Shown here piece by piece: positions 1-7,395 of a stretch of DNA of 64,000 nt. The stretch is from assembly GCF_014651015.1 (NCBI RefSeq), contig NZ_BMWB01000020.1:62001-126000 (forward strand), given 5' to 3'. Under the pieces are notes generated by a model that searched no databases, was not told where the DNA came from, and saw nothing but the letters and a program-made list of their open reading frames with translations. Every line of letters starts with the position of its first letter. Position 1 is the first letter of the stretch. This stretch comes from Streptomyces xantholiticus (lineage in GTDB: Bacteria; Actinomycetota; Actinomycetes; Streptomycetales; Streptomycetaceae). A program made the translations under genes and the position numbers.

Positions 1-1
1 G

Positions 2-340
2 GCGCCGGGTGCCGAGATCACCCTGCCGTGGCGCGAGGACTTCAACGGTCTTGCCTACGTCCTCGCCGGCCGCGGTGCGGTCGGGCAGGAGCTGCGGCCG
101 GTGCGGACGGGGCAGACGGCCGTCTTCGGTGACGGCGGTTCGCTGACCGTCCGGGCGGACGAGGCGCAGGACTCGAACACGCCCGACCTGGAGGTCGTGC
201 TGCTCGGCGGCCGTCCGATCCGTGAACCGATGGCGCACTACGGCCCGTTCGTGATGAACACCCAGGCGGAGCTGAAGGAGGCCTTCGAGGACTTCCAGAA
301 GGGTCTGCTCGGCACCGTCCCCGCGGTCCACGGCATGTGA
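2..340 (+). CDS. Pirin family protein, C-terminal part (truncated by window edge)
   Basis: The reading frame is open from the first bases to a TGA at 340, so only the last 112 residues are visible. They include 'PWREDFNGLAYVLAGRG' and end in 'REPMAHYGPFVMNTQAELKEAF', which match the C-terminal cupin of pirins (the R-E-P-h-x-x-Y-G-P-F-V-M-N segment is typical). Pirins are Fe(II)-binding bicupin proteins; some are quercetin dioxygenases and others redox-sensitive co-regulators. The metal-binding N-terminal cupin lies outside the window, so activity cannot be judged. A short hairpin follows the stop. Confidence 0.85.
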   Translation, partial: APGAEITLPWREDFNGLAYVLAGRGAVGQELRPVRTGQTAVFGDGGSLTVRADEAQDSNTPDLEVVLLGGRPIREPMAHYGPFVMNTQAELKEAFEDFQKGLLGTVPAVHGM

Positions 341-353
341 GCGAGCACGCGCC

Positions 354-372
354 GACGGATTGACGATCCGTC
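354..372 (+). terminator. Short hairpin after the pirin gene
   Basis: GACGGAT (354-360) pairs with ATCCGTC (366-372) across a 5-nt loop, 14 nt after the pirin stop. The stem is only 7 bp and there is no T-tract, so this is a weak terminator candidate. Confidence 0.35.
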
Positions 373-387
373 ACCCATGCGGACCGG

Positions 388-1515
388 ATGGGCGGGACGG
401 GTGGTGACGGCCGTGGTCGGGTGGGAGCTGTGCCCCCGTCGAAGCCGCTGCTGCCCGAACCCGCGAAGCGCCTCGCCGCCTGGTGCGTCGTCGCGCTTCT
501 GGTGACGGGGGTCGCGGGCGTCGGGGTCTGGCTCGTCGTCAGGTTCCAGACCGCCGTGACGCCCGTGCTCCTCGCACTGCTGGGAACCGCGCTGCTCGGA
601 CCGCTGTACCGGCGGCTGGTACTGATGAAGGTGCAGCGGTCCCTGGCCGCCGGGCTGACCTGCGCCGCCGTGGTGGCCGTCGTCGGCGGTGCGATCTACA
701 TCATCGTCAACGCGCTGATCGAGACCGGCGACCAGATCATCGCGTCCCTTCGGCAGGCCGCCTCCGACCTGTCCCGGCACTTCGGAGCCGCCGGGACCTC
801 CCTGGACGACCTCGCCTCGAATGCCAGGGGACTGCTCGGCAAGTTCGGCGGAACGGCCGCCTCCGGGGTGATCTCCGGGCTGAGCGTGGTGAGCGAGATG
901 ATCGCGATCGCCGTGCTGGCGCTGCTGCTGATCTTCTTCTTCCTGCGGGACTCCGACCGGGCCGTCGGAGCGCTGCGCTCCCTCGCTCCCGGTGACGCCG
1001 GTGACCTGGTCGAGGCGATCGGGCGCCGTGCCTTCGGCGGCGTCGAGGGCTTCATGCGCGGCACGACGTTCATCGCGCTGATCGACGCGCTGTGCATCAC
1101 GGTCGGGCTGCTGATCCTGCGGGTGCCCGGCGCGATCGGGCTCGGGGCGCTCGTCTTCGTCGGCGCGTACATCCCCTACCTCGGGGCGTTCATCTCCGGC
1201 GCGGTCGCCGTCCTCGTCGCCCTCGCCGACCGGGGGTTCGTCATCGCGCTGTGGGTGCTCGGAGTGGTGCTGGCCGTGCAGGTGCTCGAGGGGCACGTGC
1301 TCCAGCCGATGATCCAGAGCCGTACGGTCCATATGCATCCGGCGGTGGTACTACTGGCGATCACGGCGGGGGCGAGCCTCGCGGGCATCCTCGGGATGCT
1401 GCTCGCCGTGCCGGTGACCGCGGCCGCGTTCGGTGTCGTCCGCGAACTGCGCGCCCGCTACGGCCCCGCCGGCACCCCGGGCCGCTCCGGGCCGGCCGGC
1501 GCGCCCGACTCGTAG
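388..1515 (+). CDS. AI-2E family transporter (PerM/YdiK-type permease)
   Basis: A polytopic membrane protein of up to 375 residues. Hydrophobic segments lie near residues 30-55, 60-85, 95-120, a cluster at 165-190, and several more to about 350. The layout of paired N-terminal helices, a soluble linker rich in Ala/Ser, then a membrane C-terminal half with 'VGAYIPYLGAFISGAVAVLVAL' fits the AI-2E transporter family. Members have been linked to autoinducer-2 export or Na+/H+ antiport, but substrates are generally unproven. The start is uncertain: ATG at 388 has no clear ribosome binding site, and GTG codons at 421 and 430 in the same frame are equally possible. It is transcribed in the same direction as aspS, 165 nt upstream of it. 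Confidence 0.85.
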   Translation: MGGTGGDGRGRVGAVPPSKPLLPEPAKRLAAWCVVALLVTGVAGVGVWLVVRFQTAVTPVLLALLGTALLGPLYRRLVLMKVQRSLAAGLTCAAVVAVVGGAIYIIVNALIETGDQIIASLRQAASDLSRHFGAAGTSLDDLASNARGLLGKFGGTAASGVISGLSVVSEMIAIAVLALLLIFFFLRDSDRAVGALRSLAPGDAGDLVEAIGRRAFGGVEGFMRGTTFIALIDALCITVGLLILRVPGAIGLGALVFVGAYIPYLGAFISGAVAVLVALADRGFVIALWVLGVVLAVQVLEGHVLQPMIQSRTVHMHPAVVLLAITAGASLAGILGMLLAVPVTAAAFGVVRELRARYGPAGTPGRSGPAGAPDS

Positions 1516-1680
1516 AGGTCGAGCCGGATCACTTGCCCTCGCCCCCGGACCCCCACGCGACGGGACGCTGCCGGACACCGTCGGCGGGTGTCGCGTCTAT
1601 GTCAATGGGCCGGGCGGGGGCCGGGCGGTAACCTTGCACAGGTTGTGCCCACCAAAATCGCTAAGACTGGATGAACGACG

Positions 1681-3453
1681 ATGCATCGGTACAGGTCCCA
1701 CACCTGCGGCGAGCTCCGCGCCTCTGACGTCGGAGCCGACGTCCGGCTGAGCGGCTGGCTGCACAATCGCCGAGACCTGGGCGGCATCCTCTTCATCGAT
1801 CTGCGCGACCACTACGGCATCACGCAGCTCGTCGCCCGGCCCGGCACCGCGGCCGCCGAGGTCCTCGACAAGCTGACGAAGGAGACCGTGGTCCGCGTCG
1901 ACGGCAAGGTCGTCTCCCGCGGTGCGGAGAACGTCAACCCCGAGCTGCCCACCGGCGAGATCGAGATCGAGGCAGCCGAGGTCGAGGTCCTCGGCGCCGC
2001 CAAGCAGATCCCGTTCACCATCAACGCCGACGACGGCGTCAACGAGGAGCGCCGCCTGGAGTACCGCTTCCTCGACCTGCGCCGCGAGCGCATGCACCGC
2101 AACATCATGCTGCGCACCGCCGTCATCTCCGCCATCCGGCACAAGATGACCGCCCTCGGCTTCAACGAGATGGCGACCCCGATCCTCGCCGCGACCTCCC
2201 CCGAGGGCGCCCGTGACTTCGTGGTGCCGTCCCGCCTCAACCCGGGCAAGTTCTACGCGCTGCCACAGGCCCCGCAGCAGTTCAAGCAGCTGCTGATGAT
2301 CTCCGGATTCGACCGCTATTTCCAGATCGCGCCGTGCTTCCGCGACGAGGACGCCCGCGCCGACCGCTCGCCCGGCGAGTTCTACCAGCTCGACGTCGAA
2401 ATGAGCTTCGTCGAGCAGGAGGACGTCTTCCAGCCGATCGAGAAGCTGATGACCGAGATCTTCGAGGAGTTCGGCGGCGGCCGCCACGTCACCTCCCCGT
2501 TCCCGCGGATCCCGTTCCGCGAGGCCATGCTGAAGTACGGCTCCGACAAGCCGGACCTGCGCGCCAAGCTGGAGCTCGTCGACATCTCCGACGTCTTCGA
2601 GGCGTCCGAGTTCAAGGCGTTCGCCGGCAAGCACGTCCGTGCGCTCGCCGTGCCGGACACCGCCGACCAGACCCGTAAGTTCTTCGACGGCCTCGGCGAC
2701 TACGCCGTCGAGCAGGGCGCCAAGGGCCTTGCCTGGGTGCGCGTCGGTGAGGACGGCGGCCTGACCGGCCCCATCGCCAAGTTCCTCACCGAGGAGAACG
2801 TCAAGGTCCTCACCGAGCGTCTGGGCCTTGCGCCCGGCCACGCGGTGTTCTTCGGTGCCGGTGACTTCGACGAGGTCTCGAAGATCATGGGAGCGGTCCG
2901 CGTCGAGGCCGCCAGGCGCGCCGGCCACTTCGAGGAGAACGTCTTCCGCTTCTGCTGGATCGTCGACTTCCCGATGTACGAGAAGGACGAGGAGACCGGC
3001 AAGATCGACTTCTCGCACAACCCGTTCTCGATGCCGCAGGGCGGCCTGGAGGCCCTGGAGACCCAGGACCCCCTGGACATCCTGGGCTGGCAGTACGACA
3101 TCGTCTGCAACGGCGTCGAGCTCTCCTCCGGTGCGATCCGGAACCACGAGCCCGAGATCATGTTCAAGGCCTTCGAGATCGCGGGCTACTCCCGCGAGAC
3201 GGTCGAGCAGGAGTTCGCCGGCATGCTCCGCGCCTTCGAGTACGGCGCCCCGCCGCACGGCGGCATCGCCCCCGGCATCGACCGCATCGTGATGCTCCTG
3301 GCGGACGAGCCGAACATCCGGGAGACGATCGCCTTCCCGCTGAACGGCAACGCCCAGGACCTGCTGATGGGCGCGCCCTCCGAGCTGGACGAGGCCCGTC
3401 TGCGCGAGCTGAACATCCAGTTGCGCAAGCCGGTCGCCAAGTCCGGCGAGTAG
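1681..3453 (+). CDS. aspS: Aspartyl-tRNA synthetase (class II, bacterial type)
   Basis: This enzyme charges tRNA-Asp (or tRNA-Asp and tRNA-Asn in organisms using GatCAB) with aspartate in the cytoplasm. Its 590 residues are full length for bacterial AspRS. An N-terminal OB-fold anticodon-binding domain (about 1-110, 'GWLHNRRDLGGILFIDLRD') is followed by the class II core. Motif 2 is visible as 'CFRDEDARADRSPGEFYQLD' and motif 3 as 'GGIAPGIDRIVMLL'. The large insertion between them is the GAD domain of bacterial enzymes. The ATG at 1681 begins the conserved 'MHRYRSHTCGELR' start. Whether it is discriminating or non-discriminating cannot be told here. It ends convergent with metG, separated by a strong hairpin. 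Confidence 0.98.
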   Translation: MHRYRSHTCGELRASDVGADVRLSGWLHNRRDLGGILFIDLRDHYGITQLVARPGTAAAEVLDKLTKETVVRVDGKVVSRGAENVNPELPTGEIEIEAAEVEVLGAAKQIPFTINADDGVNEERRLEYRFLDLRRERMHRNIMLRTAVISAIRHKMTALGFNEMATPILAATSPEGARDFVVPSRLNPGKFYALPQAPQQFKQLLMISGFDRYFQIAPCFRDEDARADRSPGEFYQLDVEMSFVEQEDVFQPIEKLMTEIFEEFGGGRHVTSPFPRIPFREAMLKYGSDKPDLRAKLELVDISDVFEASEFKAFAGKHVRALAVPDTADQTRKFFDGLGDYAVEQGAKGLAWVRVGEDGGLTGPIAKFLTEENVKVLTERLGLAPGHAVFFGAGDFDEVSKIMGAVRVEAARRAGHFEENVFRFCWIVDFPMYEKDEETGKIDFSHNPFSMPQGGLEALETQDPLDILGWQYDIVCNGVELSSGAIRNHEPEIMFKAFEIAGYSRETVEQEFAGMLRAFEYGAPPHGGIAPGIDRIVMLLADEPNIRETIAFPLNGNAQDLLMGAPSELDEARLRELNIQLRKPVAKSGE

Positions 3454-3462
3454 CACGCGCAC

Positions 3463-3496
3463 AAGGGCCCTGGAACCTCGCGGTTGCAGGGCCCTT
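3463..3496. terminator. Terminator hairpin between aspS and metG
   Basis: AAGGGCCCTG (3463-3472) pairs perfectly with CAGGGCCCTT (3487-3496). The intervening bases add AACC/GGTT after one mismatch and close on a TCGC tetraloop. It lies 9 nt after the aspS stop and is shared by the convergent metG transcript, which would end some 150 nt beyond its own stop if it used it. Stem symmetry suits bidirectional termination. Confidence 0.8.
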
Positions 3497-3644
3497 CGTC
3501 GTGTCCGGGCGGTGGCGGTGACGGAGGACGCGGAGGCACCGGTCCGCCGACCGTGGGGGCGGGTCCGTCCTGGTGACCGGATTCAAGCGGAAGGGGCCGC
3601 CCGGCGTACGGCCGGACAGCCCCTCACGCAGGCCCGAGGAGGAC

Positions 3645-5252
3645 CTAGTCCTTCTTCGGCTCCTCCAGACGTGGGAACAGCACCGCGCCCTTCGTGACCG
3701 TGGCGCCGGCAGGGAGCCTGCCCCATTCGCCCGCCTCCTGGACCCTCTGGTCCTCGAGCGCGCCCAGCGCGGCCTCGGCGCCCAGCGAGTCCCACAGCTT
3801 CTGGGAGGTGTCGGGCATCACCGGGTTCAGCAGGACCGCGACGGCGCGCAGCGACTCGGCGGCCGTGTACAGGATGGTCGCGAGGCGGGCCCTGCCCTCC
3901 TCCGACTCGTCCTTGGCGACCTTCCACGGCTCCTGCTCCGTGATGTAGCCGTTGACCTGCTTCACGAAGTCGAACACCGCCAGGATGCCGCCCTGGAAGT
4001 CCAGCTCCTCGCCGATCTTCCGGTCCGCCTCCGCGACGGCCTTCGCGAGACCGTCCTGGACCGCCTTCTCCGCGTCACCCGCGGCCGTCGCCTCGGGCAG
4101 CGCACCGCCGAAGTACTTGCCGACCATCGCCGCGACGCGCGAGGCGAGATTGCCGTAGTCGTTGGCGAGCTCGGAGGTGTACCGGGCGGCGAAGTCCTCC
4201 CAGGAGAACGAGCCGTCCTGGCCGAACGCGATCGCGCGCAGGAAGTACCAGCGATATGCGTCCACACCGAAGTGCGAGGTCAGGTCCTGCGGCTTGATAC
4301 CCGTCAGGTTCGACTTCGACATCTTCTCGCCGCCGACCATCAGCCAGCCGTTGGCGGCGACCTTGCCGGGCACCGGCAAGCCCTGTGCCATCAGCATCGC
4401 GGGCCAGATGATGGCGTGGAAGCGCAGGATGTCCTTGCCCACGAGGTGGACGTTCGCGGGGAAGGTCTCGTCGAACTTGGCCTGGTTGGAGCCGTAGCCG
4501 ACGGCCGTCGCGTAGTTGAGGAGCGCGTCGACCCACACGTAGATGACGTGCTTCTCGTCCCACGGGACCGGGACGCCCCAGTCGAAGGTCGACCGCGAGA
4601 TGGAGAGGTCCTGCAGACCCTGCTTGACGAAGTTCACCACCTCGTTGCGGGCGGACTCGGGCTGGATGAAGCCCGGGTTCGCCGCATAGAAGTCGAGCAG
4701 CTTCGGACCGTACTCGGAGAGCTTGAAGAAGTAGTTCTCCTCCTTGAGGATCTCCACCGGCTTCTTGTGGATCGGGCACAGCTTGGTGCCGTCCTCGGCC
4801 TCCACGAGGTCACCGGGGAGCTTGTACTCCTCGCAGCCCACGCAGTACGGGCCCTCGTATCCGCCCTTGTAGATCTCGCCCTTGTCGTACAGGTCCTGCA
4901 CGAACTCCTGCACACGGTCCGTGTGCCGCTTCTCCGTGGTGCGGATGAAGTCGTCGTTCCCGATGTTCAGGTGCTCCCAGAGAGGCTTCCAGGCCTCCTC
5001 CACGAGCTTGTCGCACCACTCCTGGGGCGTGACGCCGTTCGCCTCCGCGGTGCGCATGATCTTCTGACCGTGCTCGTCCGTGCCGGTGAGGTACCACACC
5101 TTCTCGCCACGCTGACGGTGCCAGCGTGTGAGCACGTCGCCTGCGACGGTCGTGTAGGCGTGGCCCAGGTGAGGAGCGTCGTTGACGTAGTAAATGGGGG
5201 TCGAGACGTAGTACGCCTTCGCCCCCTGCTTCTCGGATCCAGTGGCCGCCAT
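3645..5252 (-). CDS. metG: Methionyl-tRNA synthetase
   Basis: Charges initiator and elongator tRNA-Met with methionine (class I synthetase, cytoplasm). The HIGH motif appears as HLGH at residues 28-31 and the KMSKS loop at 310-314 ('GGEKMSKSNLTG'). The connective peptide has one CxxC pair ('CVGCEEY') and then 'KLCPIHKKP', a single-zinc-knuckle type. At 535 residues it lacks the C-terminal EMAP/Trbp111 dimerisation domain of longer enzymes, as is usual in actinobacteria. The ATG at 5252 starts 'MAATGSEKQGAKAYYVSTP'. It is transcribed in the same direction as the vWA gene upstream, but a hairpin lies between them. Confidence 0.98.
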   Translation of the reverse strand: MAATGSEKQGAKAYYVSTPIYYVNDAPHLGHAYTTVAGDVLTRWHRQRGEKVWYLTGTDEHGQKIMRTAEANGVTPQEWCDKLVEEAWKPLWEHLNIGNDDFIRTTEKRHTDRVQEFVQDLYDKGEIYKGGYEGPYCVGCEEYKLPGDLVEAEDGTKLCPIHKKPVEILKEENYFFKLSEYGPKLLDFYAANPGFIQPESARNEVVNFVKQGLQDLSISRSTFDWGVPVPWDEKHVIYVWVDALLNYATAVGYGSNQAKFDETFPANVHLVGKDILRFHAIIWPAMLMAQGLPVPGKVAANGWLMVGGEKMSKSNLTGIKPQDLTSHFGVDAYRWYFLRAIAFGQDGSFSWEDFAARYTSELANDYGNLASRVAAMVGKYFGGALPEATAAGDAEKAVQDGLAKAVAEADRKIGEELDFQGGILAVFDFVKQVNGYITEQEPWKVAKDESEEGRARLATILYTAAESLRAVAVLLNPVMPDTSQKLWDSLGAEAALGALEDQRVQEAGEWGRLPAGATVTKGAVLFPRLEEPKKD

Positions 5253-5312
5253 GGTCGAAATCCTATCGGGCCTACGAAGATCGACTCACACGCGTACGCG
5301 GGGGTGCGCGGT

Positions 5313-5342
5313 GGCGTCCGGGCGGTGGGCCGCCCGGACGCC
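5313..5342 (-). terminator. Terminator of the vWA gene
   Basis: GGCGTCCGGGCGG (5313-5325) pairs perfectly with CCGCCCGGACGCC (5330-5342) around a TGGG loop, 21 nt downstream of the vWA stop on the minus strand. It separates that gene from metG. Confidence 0.75.
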
Positions 5343-5363
5343 CCGCGGGGCGCGGCGCCGGAG

Positions 5364-7121
5364 CTACGGGCGCCAGGTCCCGAGGATGCCCTTGAACAGC
5401 TCCGCGTGCGGAAGCTCGAGGGGCGCGGGACCGGCGTGGAAGAACGCGGCGTTGTCCACCTGGAGCTTGCGGAGGTAGTCGAAGGCCTTGGCGTCGTGCT
5501 CGCCGAAGGCCACGAACTGCCAGAACACCGGCTTGCCGGCGGCCGCCGCGAGGGCGGCGGTGGCGGCGGTCTTCGACTCGGGAGCGCCGTCGGTCTGGAA
5601 GATCACGAACGCGGGTGCGTCGGTGGTCTTCTTGGCGTGCAGGGCGAGGACCTCCTGGATCGCGAGGTGGTAGTTGGTACGACCCATCCGGCCGAGCCCG
5701 GCGTGCAGCTCGTCGATCCGGCCCTCATGGGCGTCGAAGGTGAGCTCGCCGGTGCCGTCGATCTCGGTCGAGAAGAACACGACGTCGACGGTCGCGTCGG
5801 CGTCGAGGTGCGCGGCGAGTGCGAGCGCCTGCTCGCCGAGACGCTGGGCGCTGCCGTCCTTGAAGTGCGGGCGCATCGACCCGGACCGGTCGAGCACCAG
5901 GTACACGTGGGCGCGCGCCCCGGTGAGCTCTGCCTTCTTGAGCGCAGCGCCGGCGGCCTTGTACGCGTCGACGATCCGCGGCGCGCCGGCCCTGACCTTC
6001 GCCAACCCATTGGCGGCCCGCCCGCCGGGCACGCCCTCCACGACGGACGCGTCGTCCTCGGCAGGGCTGTCGGCTTCGGCTGCGTCGGCCGCGACGAGAG
6101 GGGCTTCGGCCTGCGGCTCGGGTGTGCTGTCTTCCGCGGTGGGGGCTTCGGCCTGCTGTTCGGGGGTGCTGTCTTCCGCGGCGGGCGCGGCTGCTACGGG
6201 CGCGTCGTTCTGCGGCTCGGGGGCGTCCGCCTCCGGGGACTCGGTTGCCGTGCCTTCCGCAGCGGGGGCATCCGCTTCGGGTGCTTCGGCCGCAGGGGCG
6301 ACGACCTCCACCGGCTCGGTCGCGCCGTCCTGAGCAGCGGGTGCGTCGTCCTCGGCGGGGCTGTCGGCTTCGGGTGCTTCGGCCGCGACCGGTGCGTCGT
6401 TCTGCGGCTCGGGGGCGTCCGCCTCCGGAGCCGAGGGCTCGGCCGCGCTGTCCTCGGCAGCGGCGGCGTCCGCCACGGGCGCTTCGTTCTGCGGCTCGGG
6501 GTTGCCGGCCGCGGGCGCGACGGGGGTGGGCTCGTCCTCGGTGGGCGTGGCCGTGGCCGGGGTGACGGTTGCGGCTTCGTCTGCGACGGGCGTGTCGGCC
6601 GCCGCGGCGACGATCTCCGCCGGCTCGGCCACGCCGTCCTCCGCGACCGGCGCGTCGGACTGCGGCTCCTGGGCGTCCGCCTCCGGGGCCGGGGACTCGG
6701 CCGCGCTGTCCTCCGCAGCTGAGGCGTCCGCCACGGGCGCGTCGCTCTCCGGCTCGGCGTCGCCGGTCTCGGCCGCGGCGGGAGTGACGGTTGTGTCGTC
6801 CGCGACGGGTGCGTCGTTCCGCGGCTCCGCCGCGGACGGCGTGGTGCGTGCGCTCTGGGGCGGGACCGAGGTGCGGCGCGGCGACGGGTTGTCGAAGGCC
6901 GCGGAGACCAGGTCCGACGCGCGGTCCGACGTTCGGTCCGAAGGCGTCTGCGTGGGCACCGTCGTGGCGGAGGACGTGGCGGACGTGGCGGGCGTGGGGG
7001 ACGACGTGTCCGTGGCCGGTTCCGTGCGCTCGGTCTGGGCCGGAACGGAGGCTGTCGCCGGCTCGTCACACTCAGCACGGTCGCGTCCGAACACCTTGCG
7101 CAGCAAGCTCCGAATACCCAT
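5364..7121 (-). CDS. VWA domain protein (TerF-like) with long Ala/Glu/Pro-rich repeat region
   Basis: A 585-residue protein in three parts. The first 20 residues are basic ('MGIRSLLRKVFGRDRAE'). Residues about 25-370 are low-complexity, rich in Ala, Glu, Pro and Asp, with recurring blocks such as 'EADAPEPQNDAPVAA', 'AEDSTPEPQAEAP' and 'EADSPAEDDA'. The C-terminal ~200 residues are a von Willebrand A domain with a complete-looking MIDAS start ('VLDRSGSM', D-x-S-x-S) and 'FQTDGAPE'. This domain closely resembles TerF/TerD-neighbourhood vWA proteins of the tellurite/stress group. The ATG at 7121 was preferred over an upstream in-frame start because it begins the conserved basic N-terminus. No ter genes are adjacent. 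Function is unproven; metal-dependent protein binding is likely. Confidence 0.85.
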   Translation of the reverse strand: MGIRSLLRKVFGRDRAECDEPATASVPAQTERTEPATDTSSPTPATSATSSATTVPTQTPSDRTSDRASDLVSAAFDNPSPRRTSVPPQSARTTPSAAEPRNDAPVADDTTVTPAAAETGDAEPESDAPVADASAAEDSAAESPAPEADAQEPQSDAPVAEDGVAEPAEIVAAAADTPVADEAATVTPATATPTEDEPTPVAPAAGNPEPQNEAPVADAAAAEDSAAEPSAPEADAPEPQNDAPVAAEAPEADSPAEDDAPAAQDGATEPVEVVAPAAEAPEADAPAAEGTATESPEADAPEPQNDAPVAAAPAAEDSTPEQQAEAPTAEDSTPEPQAEAPLVAADAAEADSPAEDDASVVEGVPGGRAANGLAKVRAGAPRIVDAYKAAGAALKKAELTGARAHVYLVLDRSGSMRPHFKDGSAQRLGEQALALAAHLDADATVDVVFFSTEIDGTGELTFDAHEGRIDELHAGLGRMGRTNYHLAIQEVLALHAKKTTDAPAFVIFQTDGAPESKTAATAALAAAAGKPVFWQFVAFGEHDAKAFDYLRKLQVDNAAFFHAGPAPLELPHAELFKGILGTWRP

Positions 7122-7272
7122 GGGCGAGGCCTTTCGCATGCGTTGTGTGCGGTGACTGTCCGCTCCTGCCCGGGCAACGCAGGCCAGGGCGGACACGTAA
7201 GGTTAGCGGCCGCCCCGCCCGCTCTCGGGGAGGGCACCCACAACCTCCGCACACACACCCCAACCGCGCCTC

Positions 7273-7316
7273 GTCCGTGCCGCATTCATCCGTCGTTCAT
7301 CCCGCGTCCGCCGTCG
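7273..7316 (+). promoter_or_regulatory. PHO-box-like array of 11-nt direct repeats upstream of phoX
   Basis: Four adjacent 11-nt units can be read: GTCCGTGCCGC, ATTCATCCGTC (7284-7294), GTTCATCCCGC (7295-7305) and GTCCGCCGTCG. The two central units match the Streptomyces PhoP recognition unit (G-T-T-C-A-Y-Y-Y-R-G-C) closely. The array ends 79 nt before the phoX start, a plausible activator position. PhoP binding is inferred, not shown. Confidence 0.7.
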
Positions 7317-7395
7317 TGCACTGCTGCGCACCTAACGTCATGGCCGGAATCATTCCGACACCATGTCGGCGCAGGCTGCGCCGAAGGAGGACGAA

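Noticed and set aside
1597..3462. 621-codon minus-strand open frame opposite aspS
   Set aside because: Antisense shadow of a conserved synthetase.
3573..6722. 1,049-codon plus-strand open frame opposite metG and the vWA gene
   Set aside because: It crosses two clear minus-strand genes and a terminator; the composition is antisense-like.
6050..6900. Repetitive DNA that could suggest a CRISPR or tandem repeat array
   Set aside because: The repeats are in frame and encode the Ala/Glu/Pro blocks of the vWA protein; there are no spacers.
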